From NCBI GenBank assembly GCA_021769725.1, contig JAETSI010000030.1, positions 1 to 39,325 of the forward strand: a DNA stretch of 39,325 nt, given 5' to 3'. Positions 1 through 7,707 of the stretch are shown in pieces. The notes under the pieces are model-generated. The model ran no database searches. It was not told the origin of the DNA and saw only the letters and a program-made list of their open reading frames with translations. The number at the start of each line of letters is the position of its first letter. The first letter of the stretch is position 1. The position numbers and the translations under genes were made by a program. This stretch comes from Oscillospiraceae bacterium (GTDB taxonomy: Bacteria; Bacillota; Clostridia; Oscillospirales; Ruminococcaceae).

Positions 1-35
1 AAGCTTTCATCATATTGCGGCTGTTTATTTGTCAT
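1..35 (-). CDS. Start of an unidentified leftward gene, cut by the window edge
   Basis: Read on the minus strand, an ATG at 35 starts MTNKQPQYDES before the sequence runs out. A full AAGGAGG ribosome binding site lies at 44-50, eight bases upstream, and a good promoter lies at 78-106. Eleven residues are too few to name a product. The signals are much better than those of the plus-strand reading frame that overlaps them. Confidence 0.65.
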   Translation of the reverse strand, partial: MTNKQPQYDES

Positions 36-77
36 TGGTTTTTCCTCCTTGATTTTTCTCTTGACGTGTTTACTTTT

Positions 78-106
78 ATTATATCCCTTTTTATCTTTCT
101 TGTCTA
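78..106 (-). promoter_or_regulatory. Sigma-A type promoter of the left-edge gene
   Basis: On the minus strand TAGACA (101-106) and TATAAT (78-83) are separated by exactly 17 bp and are followed by the AAGGAGG site and ATG of the leftward gene. Just upstream, 115-130 is a 16-bp palindrome with one mismatch (GGGTGGGT/ACCAACCC), placed where an activator or repressor could bind. The operator role is inference. Confidence 0.65.
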
Positions 107-111
107 CTTTT

Positions 112-876
112 TTGGGGTGGGTACCAACCCATACGCTGCTCGATTCTGTAAATGCGGTAACCGGAAAGAAGTTCTCACAAAGTCCCTCTGCGCTGAACCG
201 TGTTAGGCAGAAGGTCAATGGCATTCTTCAAAAACACGGTTTTGAAATCATCACGGCAAGCGCAAACGACTTTGTTGACCGTACCGACTACTCAGACGTT
301 GAGGGGTTAGATTTCCTTGAACTGGACGAATCGGAGCTGATAACCAAATCTGATATGGACGAAATTTCAAACTTTACTGATAGCATCAGCATTGACAACA
401 CATTTAATATATTTAACAGTTGGGATCATTCCGACTGCTGTTCAAAAAACTATTTTGGAGGTTATAACACCATGAATATTAATGAGAATTACGTATCACA
501 GACACAGGAGCTTCCTGCTCCAATTACCACAATCGAAACTGTTCCCACGACAGTTGAAACGCCGAAAAACAGCTATCCTAACACTACTGTGGTAACAGGT
601 CCGACATTCCGAATTAAGGGAACTCCGCAGTCTGATCTTGCAGGACTTGATGAACTGATTGCACAGACTGCATCATACGCACATGAACATCAAAGAAAAT
701 CCGCTAATCTTGCACTTGCTATGCAGCAGTACGGACAGCAGAGCGGTTGCCCGTCTAATGTGTCCGTCATAGCAGGCCCTATATTCGATATAGACCTGAC
801 CGGAACTGTTCCATATGATAATTCTGATGATTACGATGACGATGAGGATATGTGGGACTATGGTGCAAATAAGTAA
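112..876 (+). CDS. Unrecognised acidic protein, 5' end uncertain
   Basis: The frame is open from the window start to TAA at 874-876, but bases 1-110 contain the promoter and start of an oppositely directed gene, so the hydrophobic N-terminus that frame would give (from TTG 49) is probably not translated. From about 130 on, codon choice looks coding: a helical segment with LNRVRQKVNGILQKHGF, an acidic stretch, a Thr/Pro-rich stretch, and an acidic tail (DDYDDDEDMWDYGANK). An internal ATG at 472 has a TTTTGGAGG site 10 bases upstream and would give a 134-residue protein, which may be the real product. I do not recognise a family. It lies upstream of a serine recombinase and is probably mobile-element cargo. 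The missing start suggests a 5' truncation near 107-130. Confidence 0.45.
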   Translation: MGWVPTHTLLDSVNAVTGKKFSQSPSALNRVRQKVNGILQKHGFEIITASANDFVDRTDYSDVEGLDFLELDESELITKSDMDEISNFTDSISIDNTFNIFNSWDHSDCCSKNYFGGYNTMNINENYVSQTQELPAPITTIETVPTTVETPKNSYPNTTVVTGPTFRIKGTPQSDLAGLDELIAQTASYAHEHQRKSANLALAMQQYGQQSGCPSNVSVIAGPIFDIDLTGTVPYDNSDDYDDDEDMWDYGANK

Positions 877-1028
877 TTTGTCCTTACATTTTATTGTACC
901 ACGTCTTGAGGAGCAGGTCAATAAAATTTATGAAAAAACTTAAAACTGCTGCATTTTCTTACTCATACGCGACATAAGGTATATAATTTAATATCGGCGC
1001 ATAAAATCCAATGAAAGAGGTGGAAAAA

Positions 1029-1148
1029 ATGAAAGATAAGATACATACAATAAACACTTTCAGATCTGATGACATAGAACGCTTAAAAAAAGCCGTTACG
1101 GAGAAGATCGAGAAGCTTGTCAATACCTGCATGAAAAAAGCAGGCTAA
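1029..1148 (+). CDS. 39-residue ORF upstream of the recombinase
   Basis: ATG at 1029 follows AAAGAGGTGG at good spacing. The product begins MKDKIHTINTFRSDDIERL and continues with a Lys-rich helix ending CMKKAG. It is charged, likely mostly helical and has no membrane segment. The stop lies 31 bases before the recombinase start, so the two are probably cotranscribed. A TATAAT-like -10 sits at 982-987, without a clear -35. Small ORFs directly before large serine recombinases are common in Firmicutes mobile elements; a role as recombination accessory or regulator is inference only. Confidence 0.6.
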   Translation: MKDKIHTINTFRSDDIERLKKAVTEKIEKLVNTCMKKAG

Positions 1149-1179
1149 CTTTTAGCATTAAATTATGGAGGTGAGGTCA

Positions 1180-2751
1180 ATGCCGAAAGTAGGAATATAC
1201 TGCCGGCTGTCTATTGAGGACAAGGACAAGTTGAAAAACGATGACAGCCAGAGTATACAGAATCAAAAGTCGATGCTCCGGGATTATTGTCGGGAGCGCG
1301 ACTGGGAAATTTATGATATTTACTGCGACGACGGCTACAGCGGTATTGACCGCAGCCGCCCTGATTTCAATCGCCTGCTTCGTGACTGCGAGACAGGCAA
1401 TATCGACATAGTTCTCTGCAAAGACCAATCACGATTTTCAAGGGATACTATTGTAATAGAGCAGTACATCAACGACAAATTTCTCGAATGGGGAATAAGA
1501 TTTATCGGAGCGGCTGACAATGCCGATACCGACAGCGAAATATATGGTACGATGAGACTTTTTACCAGCGCCTATAATGAAATGTACGTCAAGGACATTT
1601 CATCCAAGATAAGGCGTACTCTTGCTTATAAGCGCGAACATGGGCAGTTCATAGGCTCGTTCGCACCATACGGATATAGCATTGATCCGGACGACAAGCA
1701 TCATCTTGTTGTCGACGAAGAAACTGCTCCGGTAGTAAAGATGATATTTGATATGTACGTCAGCGGTGAGGGGTATCGCAGTATAGTTCAGAAACTCAAT
1801 AATGACGGTGTTGTCAGCCCTGCCGAATACAAGCGGCAGAAAGGCTCTAAATATGTCAACGGCAACGCCGATTTAAGCAATTCAAAAGGGTTATGGACAC
1901 AATCAACGGTTGCGGCAATTCTCAGAAATGAAATGTACACAGGCACTCTCGTTCAGGGAAAGTCTCACCACATAAGCTACAAAAACAAGAAGCGAAAGAA
2001 AGTGGAGCAGACAGATTGGGTGCGTATACCCGATACTCATGAAGCTATAATTGATACTGACACATGGTCACGGACACGAGAGCGTCTTAACAGTCATGCA
2101 AGAGTTGGAAAACGTTCACAGGAACTTTCGCCGCTTTCGGGTAAGGTGAAATGCACTCTCTGCGGACGTCCCATGAAAAGAAATGTTTACTATAATAAAG
2201 CAAAGACTATCAAATATTACGGTTTGCAGTGCGCAACCTATAAAACAGGAGCGATGAACTGCCCGAACAGATCGAGTATAAGCGGTTTAGTTCTTGAGCA
2301 GAAGATACTTGGAGAACTGAATACAATTGTTGAGCAGTATTGTCAGGCTGACGAACTCCAACTTGTTGATATTCATAGCGAGCATCTTAAAAACCTTGAA
2401 AAAAAACTGTCTGTTCTTACAGAACGGCAATCTTCCGCAAAGGATAGACTTGTTAAGATGTACAAGGACAAGCTTGACGGAATTATCTCAGACAAAGACT
2501 ACGCTTTATTCCGTAACAGTCTTTGTGATGAGGAGCAGGAGATAACTGAACGGATAGAAGAAGTAGGCTATCAGATAGCCAAATGTCGTGAACGCATTAA
2601 AAATACTGAGGGACAAAGGGCTGTCATTGAGAAATATACTCACTTTGATAAACTTGACCGCATGATCGCCGATGAATTCATAGACTATATTGAGATAGGT
2701 ATGACCGATGAAAACGGCATACGGGAGATACATATACATTGGAAATTATAG
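1180..2751 (+). CDS. Large serine recombinase (resolvase/invertase family)
   Basis: A 523-residue site-specific recombinase of the large serine class, which integrates or excises mobile DNA through a covalent phosphoserine intermediate. The N-terminal resolvase domain shows YCRLS with catalytic Ser11, the DDGYSGIDRSRPDFNRLL segment and KDQSRFSRD. It is followed by a Recombinase domain (about 160-290), a zinc ribbon with CTLCGRPM and a second cysteine pair (CATYKTGAMNC), and a coiled coil (LEKKLSVLTERQSSAKDRL). I chose ATG 1180 because GGAGGTGAG ends a few bases before it; the upstream ATG 1165 has no such site. Length and domain order are complete, so it could be active. The element it would mobilise is not delimited; its neighbours on the right are decayed genes. 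Confidence 0.93.
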   Translation: MPKVGIYCRLSIEDKDKLKNDDSQSIQNQKSMLRDYCRERDWEIYDIYCDDGYSGIDRSRPDFNRLLRDCETGNIDIVLCKDQSRFSRDTIVIEQYINDKFLEWGIRFIGAADNADTDSEIYGTMRLFTSAYNEMYVKDISSKIRRTLAYKREHGQFIGSFAPYGYSIDPDDKHHLVVDEETAPVVKMIFDMYVSGEGYRSIVQKLNNDGVVSPAEYKRQKGSKYVNGNADLSNSKGLWTQSTVAAILRNEMYTGTLVQGKSHHISYKNKKRKKVEQTDWVRIPDTHEAIIDTDTWSRTRERLNSHARVGKRSQELSPLSGKVKCTLCGRPMKRNVYYNKAKTIKYYGLQCATYKTGAMNCPNRSSISGLVLEQKILGELNTIVEQYCQADELQLVDIHSEHLKNLEKKLSVLTERQSSAKDRLVKMYKDKLDGIISDKDYALFRNSLCDEEQEITERIEEVGYQIAKCRERIKNTEGQRAVIEKYTHFDKLDRMIADEFIDYIEIGMTDENGIREIHIHWKL

Positions 2752-2784
2752 CGGTACGCTCATTATCGGGCGTGCCGCATTTTT
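2751..2784 (+). terminator. Rho-independent terminator of the recombinase
   Basis: Stem GCGGTACGC / GCGTGCCGC (one mismatch) with an 10-base loop, followed by ATTTTT. The 5' arm begins on the last base of the recombinase stop codon. Confidence 0.8.
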
Positions 2785-2860
2785 ACTCAGAAACTTGAAA
2801 TTTCCGCATAGATGTGTTATACTTATACCAAGTATCACTGTCTGAAAGTTGTTTGACATT

Positions 2861-3021
2861 AGAGCCTGTTCAGTATCTTTTTCCGCCCGTCTTTTCGGCA
2901 GATCTTGCCGTTAACTGCGTCAAAAATACTTGCCATACGTCAGTATGCCTTCGAATTTTTCCTTATAATCTACAAAATTATGTTTGAAAACCTGCACATA
3001 AAAAAATACTGAACCCGCTTT
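2861..3021. repeat. 161-bp palindromic hairpin element A
   Basis: The ends are inverted copies: GTTCAGTAT (2868-2876) against ATACTGAAC (3006-3014), extended outward by AGC/GCT. The middle at 2934-2947 is CATACGTCAGTATG, a palindromic apex lying exactly at the centre of the element. The arms between are imperfectly complementary, so the transcript would fold into one long hairpin. A second element with the same apex lies at 16312-16460. No protein is encoded, so it looks like a non-autonomous repeat. It abuts the damaged 5' end of the Fic gene. Confidence 0.7.
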
Positions 3022-3060
3022 GTTCTATACCTGCAGTCTTATCGAATTTATAGACAGAAA

Positions 3061-3822
3061 ATGCCGTCAGAAAAGAAGCAATCTTATTAATATACTTGGC
3101 GAAAAGATCGTGGCGGTATCTATCATAAATTGCAGATAGATTTTGCATACAATTCCAACCACATTGAGGGAAGCAAGCTGTCTTACGACCAGACGCGTTA
3201 TATTTATGAAACCAGAACGATCGATGCAAAAAATACACCTGTCAACGATATTATTGAAACGGTCAATCATTTCAGGTGCTTTGACTATGTATTGGATACC
3301 TTGTCCGAACCGCTTACAGAGGAATATATCAAGCGTCTTCACAAAATGCTGAAATCCGGCGTGCTTGGAGATGAGGATTTCATTGTCATAGGTGATTACA
3401 AATCAGAAGCCAATATTGTGGGAGAAATCAAAACGACTGCTCCCGACGAGGTGGCAGATCAGATGAAAAGATTGCTTGACGGGTATTATGGAAAACAGAT
3501 GTCCTTCTACGATATCGTCAGCTTTCATGCAGAATACGAAAGGATACACCCATTTTATGACGGCAACGGCAGAACGGGTAGACTGATCATGCTGAAACAA
3601 TGTCTTGAAAATAACATTGTCCCTTTCAATATTGACGAGCATCATAAAATGTATTATTATATGGGACTCAAAGAATGGCAGACGGAGGAGAAAAAGAACA
3701 GTCTTATTTATGTTTTTCTCTCTGCACAGAATGATATGAAATTAATTCTTGATTATTTTCATATTGACTACGACCATACGGAACTTACCTGTAGGGATAT
3801 TCTGGCTATGGTTCAAGGATAA
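3061..3822 (+). pseudogene. Fic-family protein, 5' end disrupted
   Basis: Fic proteins transfer AMP from ATP to target proteins. The catalytic motif is intact as IHPFYDGNGRTGR within HAEYERIHPFYDGNGR, and the inhibitory motif [S/T]xxxE[G/N] is seen as SNHIEG. The frame is open from 3091 to 3822, but no good start or ribosome binding site exists; the first usable codon is TTG 3130, inside the conserved core. From ATG 3061, in the same frame, a TAA at 3088-3090 interrupts it. The neighbouring frame across 3080-3112 encodes NLINILGEKIV, which fits the usual N-terminus, so a small pair of frameshifts is likely. Element A lies 40 bp upstream. I infer an inactivated gene; translation from TTG 3130 (about 230 residues) cannot be excluded. 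Confidence 0.75.
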
Positions 3823-3886
3823 ACATTAATAATGCCGGAGTCGCAGTAAGATGCCTGAAAACAGCGATTTCTGCAACCCAGTTTAA

Positions 3887-4465
3887 GTAGATTCCCCACA
3901 TGGCGGCTTCGACGGCGGCTGCACCTCTGCTGAGGGTATTCCGGAAAAAGGAATCAATCTCAGCATTCTTCTGAAACTCCGTGATATGCTGGAAATTAAC
4001 GGATATGAGGTACTTGTCACAAGAGATGAAGATGTTTCGATTCACGATAAAGGAATCGAAGGATTGGCAAATCAGAAAAGCAGTGACATGGATAACCGAT
4101 TGGAACTTTTCAACTCAGCCCCCAACGCTGTTTGCTTATCTATTCATCAGAATCAATTCAACGATCCAAAGTACAGCGGCGCTCAGATGTTCTATTCATG
4201 CACAACAAGCGGCAGCGAAGATCTTGCACGATCTTTACAAAAAAAATTTACGGAAATGATTCAGCCTGAAAACAAACGTGAAATCAAGGAATGCGGCAAG
4301 GAACTGTTTCTGTGTTACTACAGTGAAAATCCCACAGTTATGGTAGAGTGCGGATTTCTCTCAAATCCTGACGAGGCAGCTCTCCTGTCAACCGACGACT
4401 ATCAGAGCAAGGTGGCATTTACTATTTATTCCGGCATATGCGATTACATCAGTTCAAAAAAATAA
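3887..4465 (+). pseudogene. N-acetylmuramoyl-L-alanine amidase (Amidase_3), 5'-truncated
   Basis: Amidase_3 enzymes are zinc hydrolases that cut the amide between muramic acid and the stem peptide of peptidoglycan; CwlD is a sporulation member. The frame opens after a TAA at 3884-3886 and reads DSPHGGFDGGCTSAEGIPEK, which keeps the first zinc His (HGG) and the Glu in EKG. It then has RLELFNS, the second zinc His in SIHQN, and the catalytic Glu in VECGFLSN. The signal peptide and first strand are missing and no start or ribosome binding site precedes the core; the first ATG (3971 or 3986) lies after the first zinc ligand. This is a broken remnant. The MITE copy begins three bases after its stop codon. 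Confidence 0.75.
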
Positions 4466-4468
4466 TCT

Positions 4469-4726
4469 TAAGAAAGCACTGATTAAATCCAGTGAGCAAA
4501 TTGCGCAGTCAGATTTTTCGTCAGATTGTATAGAAATTTTGCAGGCAGGCTGCTCGAACGAGCCGTCCCATCTGTCACTCCGTGACATCTCCCCACCCCG
4601 TGGGGAGTCACCTATTAAGAAATTTCTGTGCAAGATAACGGAAAATATGTACCCCAAGGGCACTTCCTTCGGGCACAACAAAATGCGTGCTGAGCCGTCA
4701 GGCGTGATTTATTCAGTGATTCCTTA
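4469..4726. mobile_element. MITE-like element, copy 1 (258 bp)
   Basis: The ends are imperfect inverted repeats: TAAGAAAGCACTGATTAAAT at the left, and TAAGGAATCACTGAATAAAT read inward from the right. TA at both extremities fits a TA target duplication as in IS630/Tc1-type MITEs (inference). The inside matches copy 2 (38776-39098) in inverted orientation over nearly its whole length. Copy 2 has about 65 bp more between the CCCCAAGG and CACTTCCTTCGGGC segments. The small ORF inside (beginning MQAGCSNEPSHLSLRD) has no ribosome binding site and is not a gene. Confidence 0.85.
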
Positions 4727-4734
4727 AAATAAAA

Positions 4735-4752
4735 GGGGGCTTTTATGCCCCC
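4735..4752 (-). terminator. Orphan G/C hairpin with a minus-strand T tract
   Basis: Stem GGGGGC/GCCCCC with a six-base loop. On the minus strand it is followed by TTTTATTTTA. No gene enters it from the right, so it may be part of a repeat or a remnant. Confidence 0.4.
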
Positions 4753-4764
4753 GAATCTATATAA

Positions 4765-4887
4765 AAGCAGCCGTCCGATAAAGCGGCAGAGTGCCCCTTC
4801 CGCCGATTGCAATGGCGATGCGCCAAATGTCCCGAAGCTATTCAAGGGCACTGCCACTCCGGAACGGCGTATATCTTTTTGCTGCTT
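4765..4887. repeat. 123-bp imperfect hairpin element in a gene-free stretch
   Basis: The 352-base gap before the acetyltransferase contains nested inverted arms: AAGCAGC (4765) with GCTGCTT (4881), CCGT (4771) with ACGG (4864), and GGCAGAGTGCCC (4785) with GGGCACTGCC (4846). It resembles the other palindromic elements in plan, not in sequence. No gene is visible here; the rest to 5078 is AT-rich with no convincing ORF. Confidence 0.5.
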
Positions 4888-5078
4888 ATAATATTTTATG
4901 CAGAAATCACGGAAATGCAACAAAGAAATTTTTTACAAATTCTGCTCTATACCGTAACAATTATTTGATGCCATCGCAAAATTTACTTGACAATCTGATT
5001 TCATTCATATATAATAATTATTAAGGCAAGGATTATTTTGCAGAGCTATAAGCAAATCGCCGTTTATGGAGGAAAGCG

Positions 5079-5573
5079 ATGAAATATATAAAAGCATCTT
5101 CTGATATGTCGGAGGTCATATACGATATTTTACATACAACTATTAAAACAATATATTCAAAATATTATCCAAAAGAAGTCGTTGATTTCTTTTGCAATCA
5201 TCATAGCAGAGAACACATTCTGGAAGGCATTGCATCTGGAAATATGGGAATATTGCTGAAAGATGATACTATCGTCGGAACAGGCTGCTTTGAAAGTAAT
5301 CATATTACAGGAGTATACGTATTACCTGCCTATCATAAGCAGGGATGCGGTTCGTATATCATGGATTGTCTGGAGACAGAAATTGCTAAAAAGTACGACA
5401 AAGCTGTCTTAGACGCTTCACTTTCAGCAGTTCTTTTATATGAACACAGAGGATATAAAACAGTAGGACACGGCATTTATAACCTGAAAAACGATGTAAA
5501 ACTGGTTTACGAAATTATGGAAAAAAATCTATCAGCAGCTTCTAAAAAATCAAGCCCAAAAGCGGTTCTGTAA
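5079..5573 (+). CDS. GNAT-family N-acetyltransferase
   Basis: A 164-residue protein with the GNAT fold, which moves an acetyl group from acetyl-CoA to an amine; the substrate cannot be inferred. The acetyl-CoA binding motif is VLPAYHKQGCGSYIMDCLE (about 87-105), and the C-terminal LYEHRGYKTVG is typical of the family. GGAGGAAAG lies six bases before the ATG. It stands alone, with hairpin elements upstream and converging genes downstream. The last codons (SSPKAVL) are encoded by the 5' arm of the terminator. Its codon use is AT-richer than in the dap genes next to it, consistent with the accessory character of the left part. Confidence 0.85.
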   Translation: MKYIKASSDMSEVIYDILHTTIKTIYSKYYPKEVVDFFCNHHSREHILEGIASGNMGILLKDDTIVGTGCFESNHITGVYVLPAYHKQGCGSYIMDCLETEIAKKYDKAVLDASLSAVLLYEHRGYKTVGHGIYNLKNDVKLVYEIMEKNLSAASKKSSPKAVL

Positions 5574-5593
5574 GACGCTTTTGGGCTGTTTAT
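5553..5593. terminator. Bidirectional terminator between GNAT and dapL
   Basis: A 12-bp perfect stem, AGCCCAAAAGCG / CGCTTTTGGGCT. On the plus strand GTTTATTTTT follows; on the minus strand GATTTTTT follows. It serves the converging acetyltransferase and dapL, and lies partly inside the acetyltransferase coding sequence. Confidence 0.85.
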
Positions 5594-5609
5594 TTTTATA
5601 TTGTCAAAA

Positions 5610-6824
5610 TTATCTGTTTATCTCGATAACAAGCTTTTCAAACCGTTTCATAGCCTCGATAGTAGCCTGTCTGTCTCCGAATGCAGTTAATCTGAACCAG
5701 CTCTCGCCGTTTCTTCCGAATCCTGCACCGGGAGTACCGACAACATGAATCTTTTCAAGCATAAGATCAAAAAATTCCCAGCTTCCCATATTTCCGGGAC
5801 ACTTGAACCAGATGTACGGCGAATTCACACCGCCAGTAAACTTTACGCCGAGCTTTCTCATTGTTTCAGAAATAACTCTGGCATTTTCCTGATAGTAGGC
5901 AATATTCTCGTGTATCTGCTTTAAACCCTCCTCGGTGAAAACAGCCGCAGCCGCACACTGAACGGGATATGAAACACCGTTGAACTTACTGCCTTGTCTC
6001 CGTCCCCAGATCTGCGAAACAGATACCTCGGTTCCGTCACTTGCAGTTACCTTTAAAGCATCTGGAATAACCGTATATCCGCATCTCATGCCTGTAAATC
6101 CTGCCGTCTTGGACAGCGAGCACATCTCGATAGCGCACTCCTTTGCTCCCTCAACGCAGAATATACTTCTGGGTACATCTGGATCTGTGATAAACGCCTC
6201 ATAAGCCGAATCATAAATAATAACAGCGTTATTCTTCTTTGCATAGTCAATCCAGATTTTAAGCTGCTCTGCCGTATATACCGATCCCGTAGGATTGTTA
6301 GGCGAACAGAGGTATATTATATCTGCATGAACGCTTTCATCCGGCATAGCCGCAAAGCCGTTCTCCTCGTTGGAATCGGCATAAATTATCTTCCGTCCGC
6401 TCATAAGGTTAGAATCAACGTAAACGGGATAGGCTGGGTCAGTAACAAGGATAACGTTATCGTCGCCAAAGATATCTACGATATTTCCACAGTCGCTCTT
6501 TGCGCCGTCGTTGATGCGTATTTCTCCGGGAGCAACATCAGCGCCGAAGCTCTTATAATAACGTGATACGGCTTCTTTCAAAAAATCATAGCCTGCGCCG
6601 CTGTCCTCGTAGCCCTTGAAAGTTTCCTTAACGCCCATTTCATCACAGCCCTTTTTCATTGCCTCAATAACCACGGGAGCAATAGGCAGAGTAACGTCGC
6701 CGATACCCATACGGATTATGTCCGCACCAGGATTTGCCTCCTTAAAGGCAGCAATTTTCTTTGCAATATTTATAAAAAGATAATTCTTTTCAAGCTTTAA
6801 AAAGTTTTCATTCAGCTGCGGCAT
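5610..6824 (-). CDS. dapL: LL-diaminopimelate aminotransferase
   Basis: A PLP enzyme that converts tetrahydrodipicolinate directly to LL-diaminopimelate with glutamate as amino donor, bypassing the acylated intermediates of lysine and peptidoglycan precursor synthesis. The 404-residue length is typical. Visible motifs are GIGDVTLPI (40-48), FKGYEDSGAGYDFLK, SPNNPTG (174-180), YDSAYEAF and the PLP-binding lysine in SLSKTAGFTGMR (Lys239), plus the late Arg region NGESWFRLTAFG. ATG 6824 lies inside the end of dapF (13-base overlap in another frame), with GGAGAATGTAGT as ribosome binding site, so translation is probably coupled. dapF makes the meso isomer from this enzyme's product. Confidence 0.97.
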   Translation of the reverse strand: MPQLNENFLKLEKNYLFINIAKKIAAFKEANPGADIIRMGIGDVTLPIAPVVIEAMKKGCDEMGVKETFKGYEDSGAGYDFLKEAVSRYYKSFGADVAPGEIRINDGAKSDCGNIVDIFGDDNVILVTDPAYPVYVDSNLMSGRKIIYADSNEENGFAAMPDESVHADIIYLCSPNNPTGSVYTAEQLKIWIDYAKKNNAVIIYDSAYEAFITDPDVPRSIFCVEGAKECAIEMCSLSKTAGFTGMRCGYTVIPDALKVTASDGTEVSVSQIWGRRQGSKFNGVSYPVQCAAAAVFTEEGLKQIHENIAYYQENARVISETMRKLGVKFTGGVNSPYIWFKCPGNMGSWEFFDLMLEKIHVVGTPGAGFGRNGESWFRLTAFGDRQATIEAMKRFEKLVIEINR

Positions 6825-7690
6825 ACTACATTCTCCTTTTTGCTGTTGATAAATTCATCAGAAACAATCCCCCCGCAGATATATTCCGCAGGTCCGTCCA
6901 TAAGCACTGTACCGTCGTTTTTCCAGATTATGCGCAGATCTCCGCCTTTCAGATGAACAAGTATTTCCTCGTTTTTCGGGCAGATGCCATTGAGTACCGC
7001 TGCCACAACTGCGGCACAAGTTCCTGTACCACAGGCAAAGGTCTCACCGCTGCCACGTTCCCAGACACGCATTTTCAGAGTATGATCGTCAATTACTTCA
7101 ATAAACTCCGTATTTATCCGATTGGGAAACAGCTTGTGATTCTCAAAGGAAGGGCCGATCTTTTCAAGATCAAGTCTGTCAATATCTTCCGTAAAGATAA
7201 CTGCGTGCGGATTTCCCATTGAAACGCAGGTGATATCATATGTCTTTCCGTCAACCCCCACAGGCTGATTTACAAAAAGGTCAAGACTGCTGTCCACAGG
7301 GATATCTGACGGTTTCAGAATTGCCTTGCCCATATCGACGGAAACTGAATCAACCTTTCCATCAGATACGGAAAGAGCAAGATATTTTATTCCGGAATTT
7401 GTTTCAAGGGAAATCTCCGTCTTATCGGTCATGCCCATATCATAAACATATTTTCCGATACAGCGTGTTGCGTTTCCGCACATCATAGCCTCCGAGCCGT
7501 CGGCATTGAATATCCTCATGCGGAAATCTGCCTTATCAGACGGCATTATCAGTACAAGACCGTCAGAACCTATGCCCTTGTGTCTGTCACTTACGATAAC
7601 GGATATTTTCTCCGGCTCGTCGATTTTTTCCTCAAAGCAGTTGACATAAATATAATCGTTGCCAATGCCGTGCATTTTTGAAAATTTCAT
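6812..7690 (-). CDS. dapF: Diaminopimelate epimerase
   Basis: Converts LL-DAP to meso-DAP, used in peptidoglycan and for lysine. The protein has 292 residues from ATG 7690 (MKFSKMHGIGNDY); GGAGATG lies just upstream. A longer form from ATG 7708 would overlap the asnA stop as TAATG, but its six extra residues are not family-like. Both catalytic cysteines are present: Cys71 in MCGNATRC and Cys220 in ACGTGTCA, with GNPHAV and ERGSGET around the active site. It sits between asnA and dapL, in one tight transcription unit. No pseudo-features are seen. Confidence 0.96.
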   Translation of the reverse strand: MKFSKMHGIGNDYIYVNCFEEKIDEPEKISVIVSDRHKGIGSDGLVLIMPSDKADFRMRIFNADGSEAMMCGNATRCIGKYVYDMGMTDKTEISLETNSGIKYLALSVSDGKVDSVSVDMGKAILKPSDIPVDSSLDLFVNQPVGVDGKTYDITCVSMGNPHAVIFTEDIDRLDLEKIGPSFENHKLFPNRINTEFIEVIDDHTLKMRVWERGSGETFACGTGTCAAVVAAVLNGICPKNEEILVHLKGGDLRIIWKNDGTVLMDGPAEYICGGIVSDEFINSKKENVVCRS

Positions 7691-7707
7691 TGCATCATCT
7701 CCTGTCA

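Noticed and set aside
1..6. AAGCTT (HindIII site) at the first base as a sign of a cloned insert
   Set aside because: The right end has no such site and one hexamer at an edge can occur by chance; no vector sequence is visible.
49..129. Hydrophobic N-terminus of the first plus-strand frame as a membrane segment
   Set aside because: The same bases form a consensus promoter and AAGGAGG site for a leftward gene, and the TTG start has no ribosome binding site.
4539..4727. Small ORF beginning MQAGCSNEPSHLSLRD, repeated at 38846-39028
   Set aside because: Both lie inside the MITE copies, lack ribosome binding sites and differ after the insertion; they are repeat sequence.
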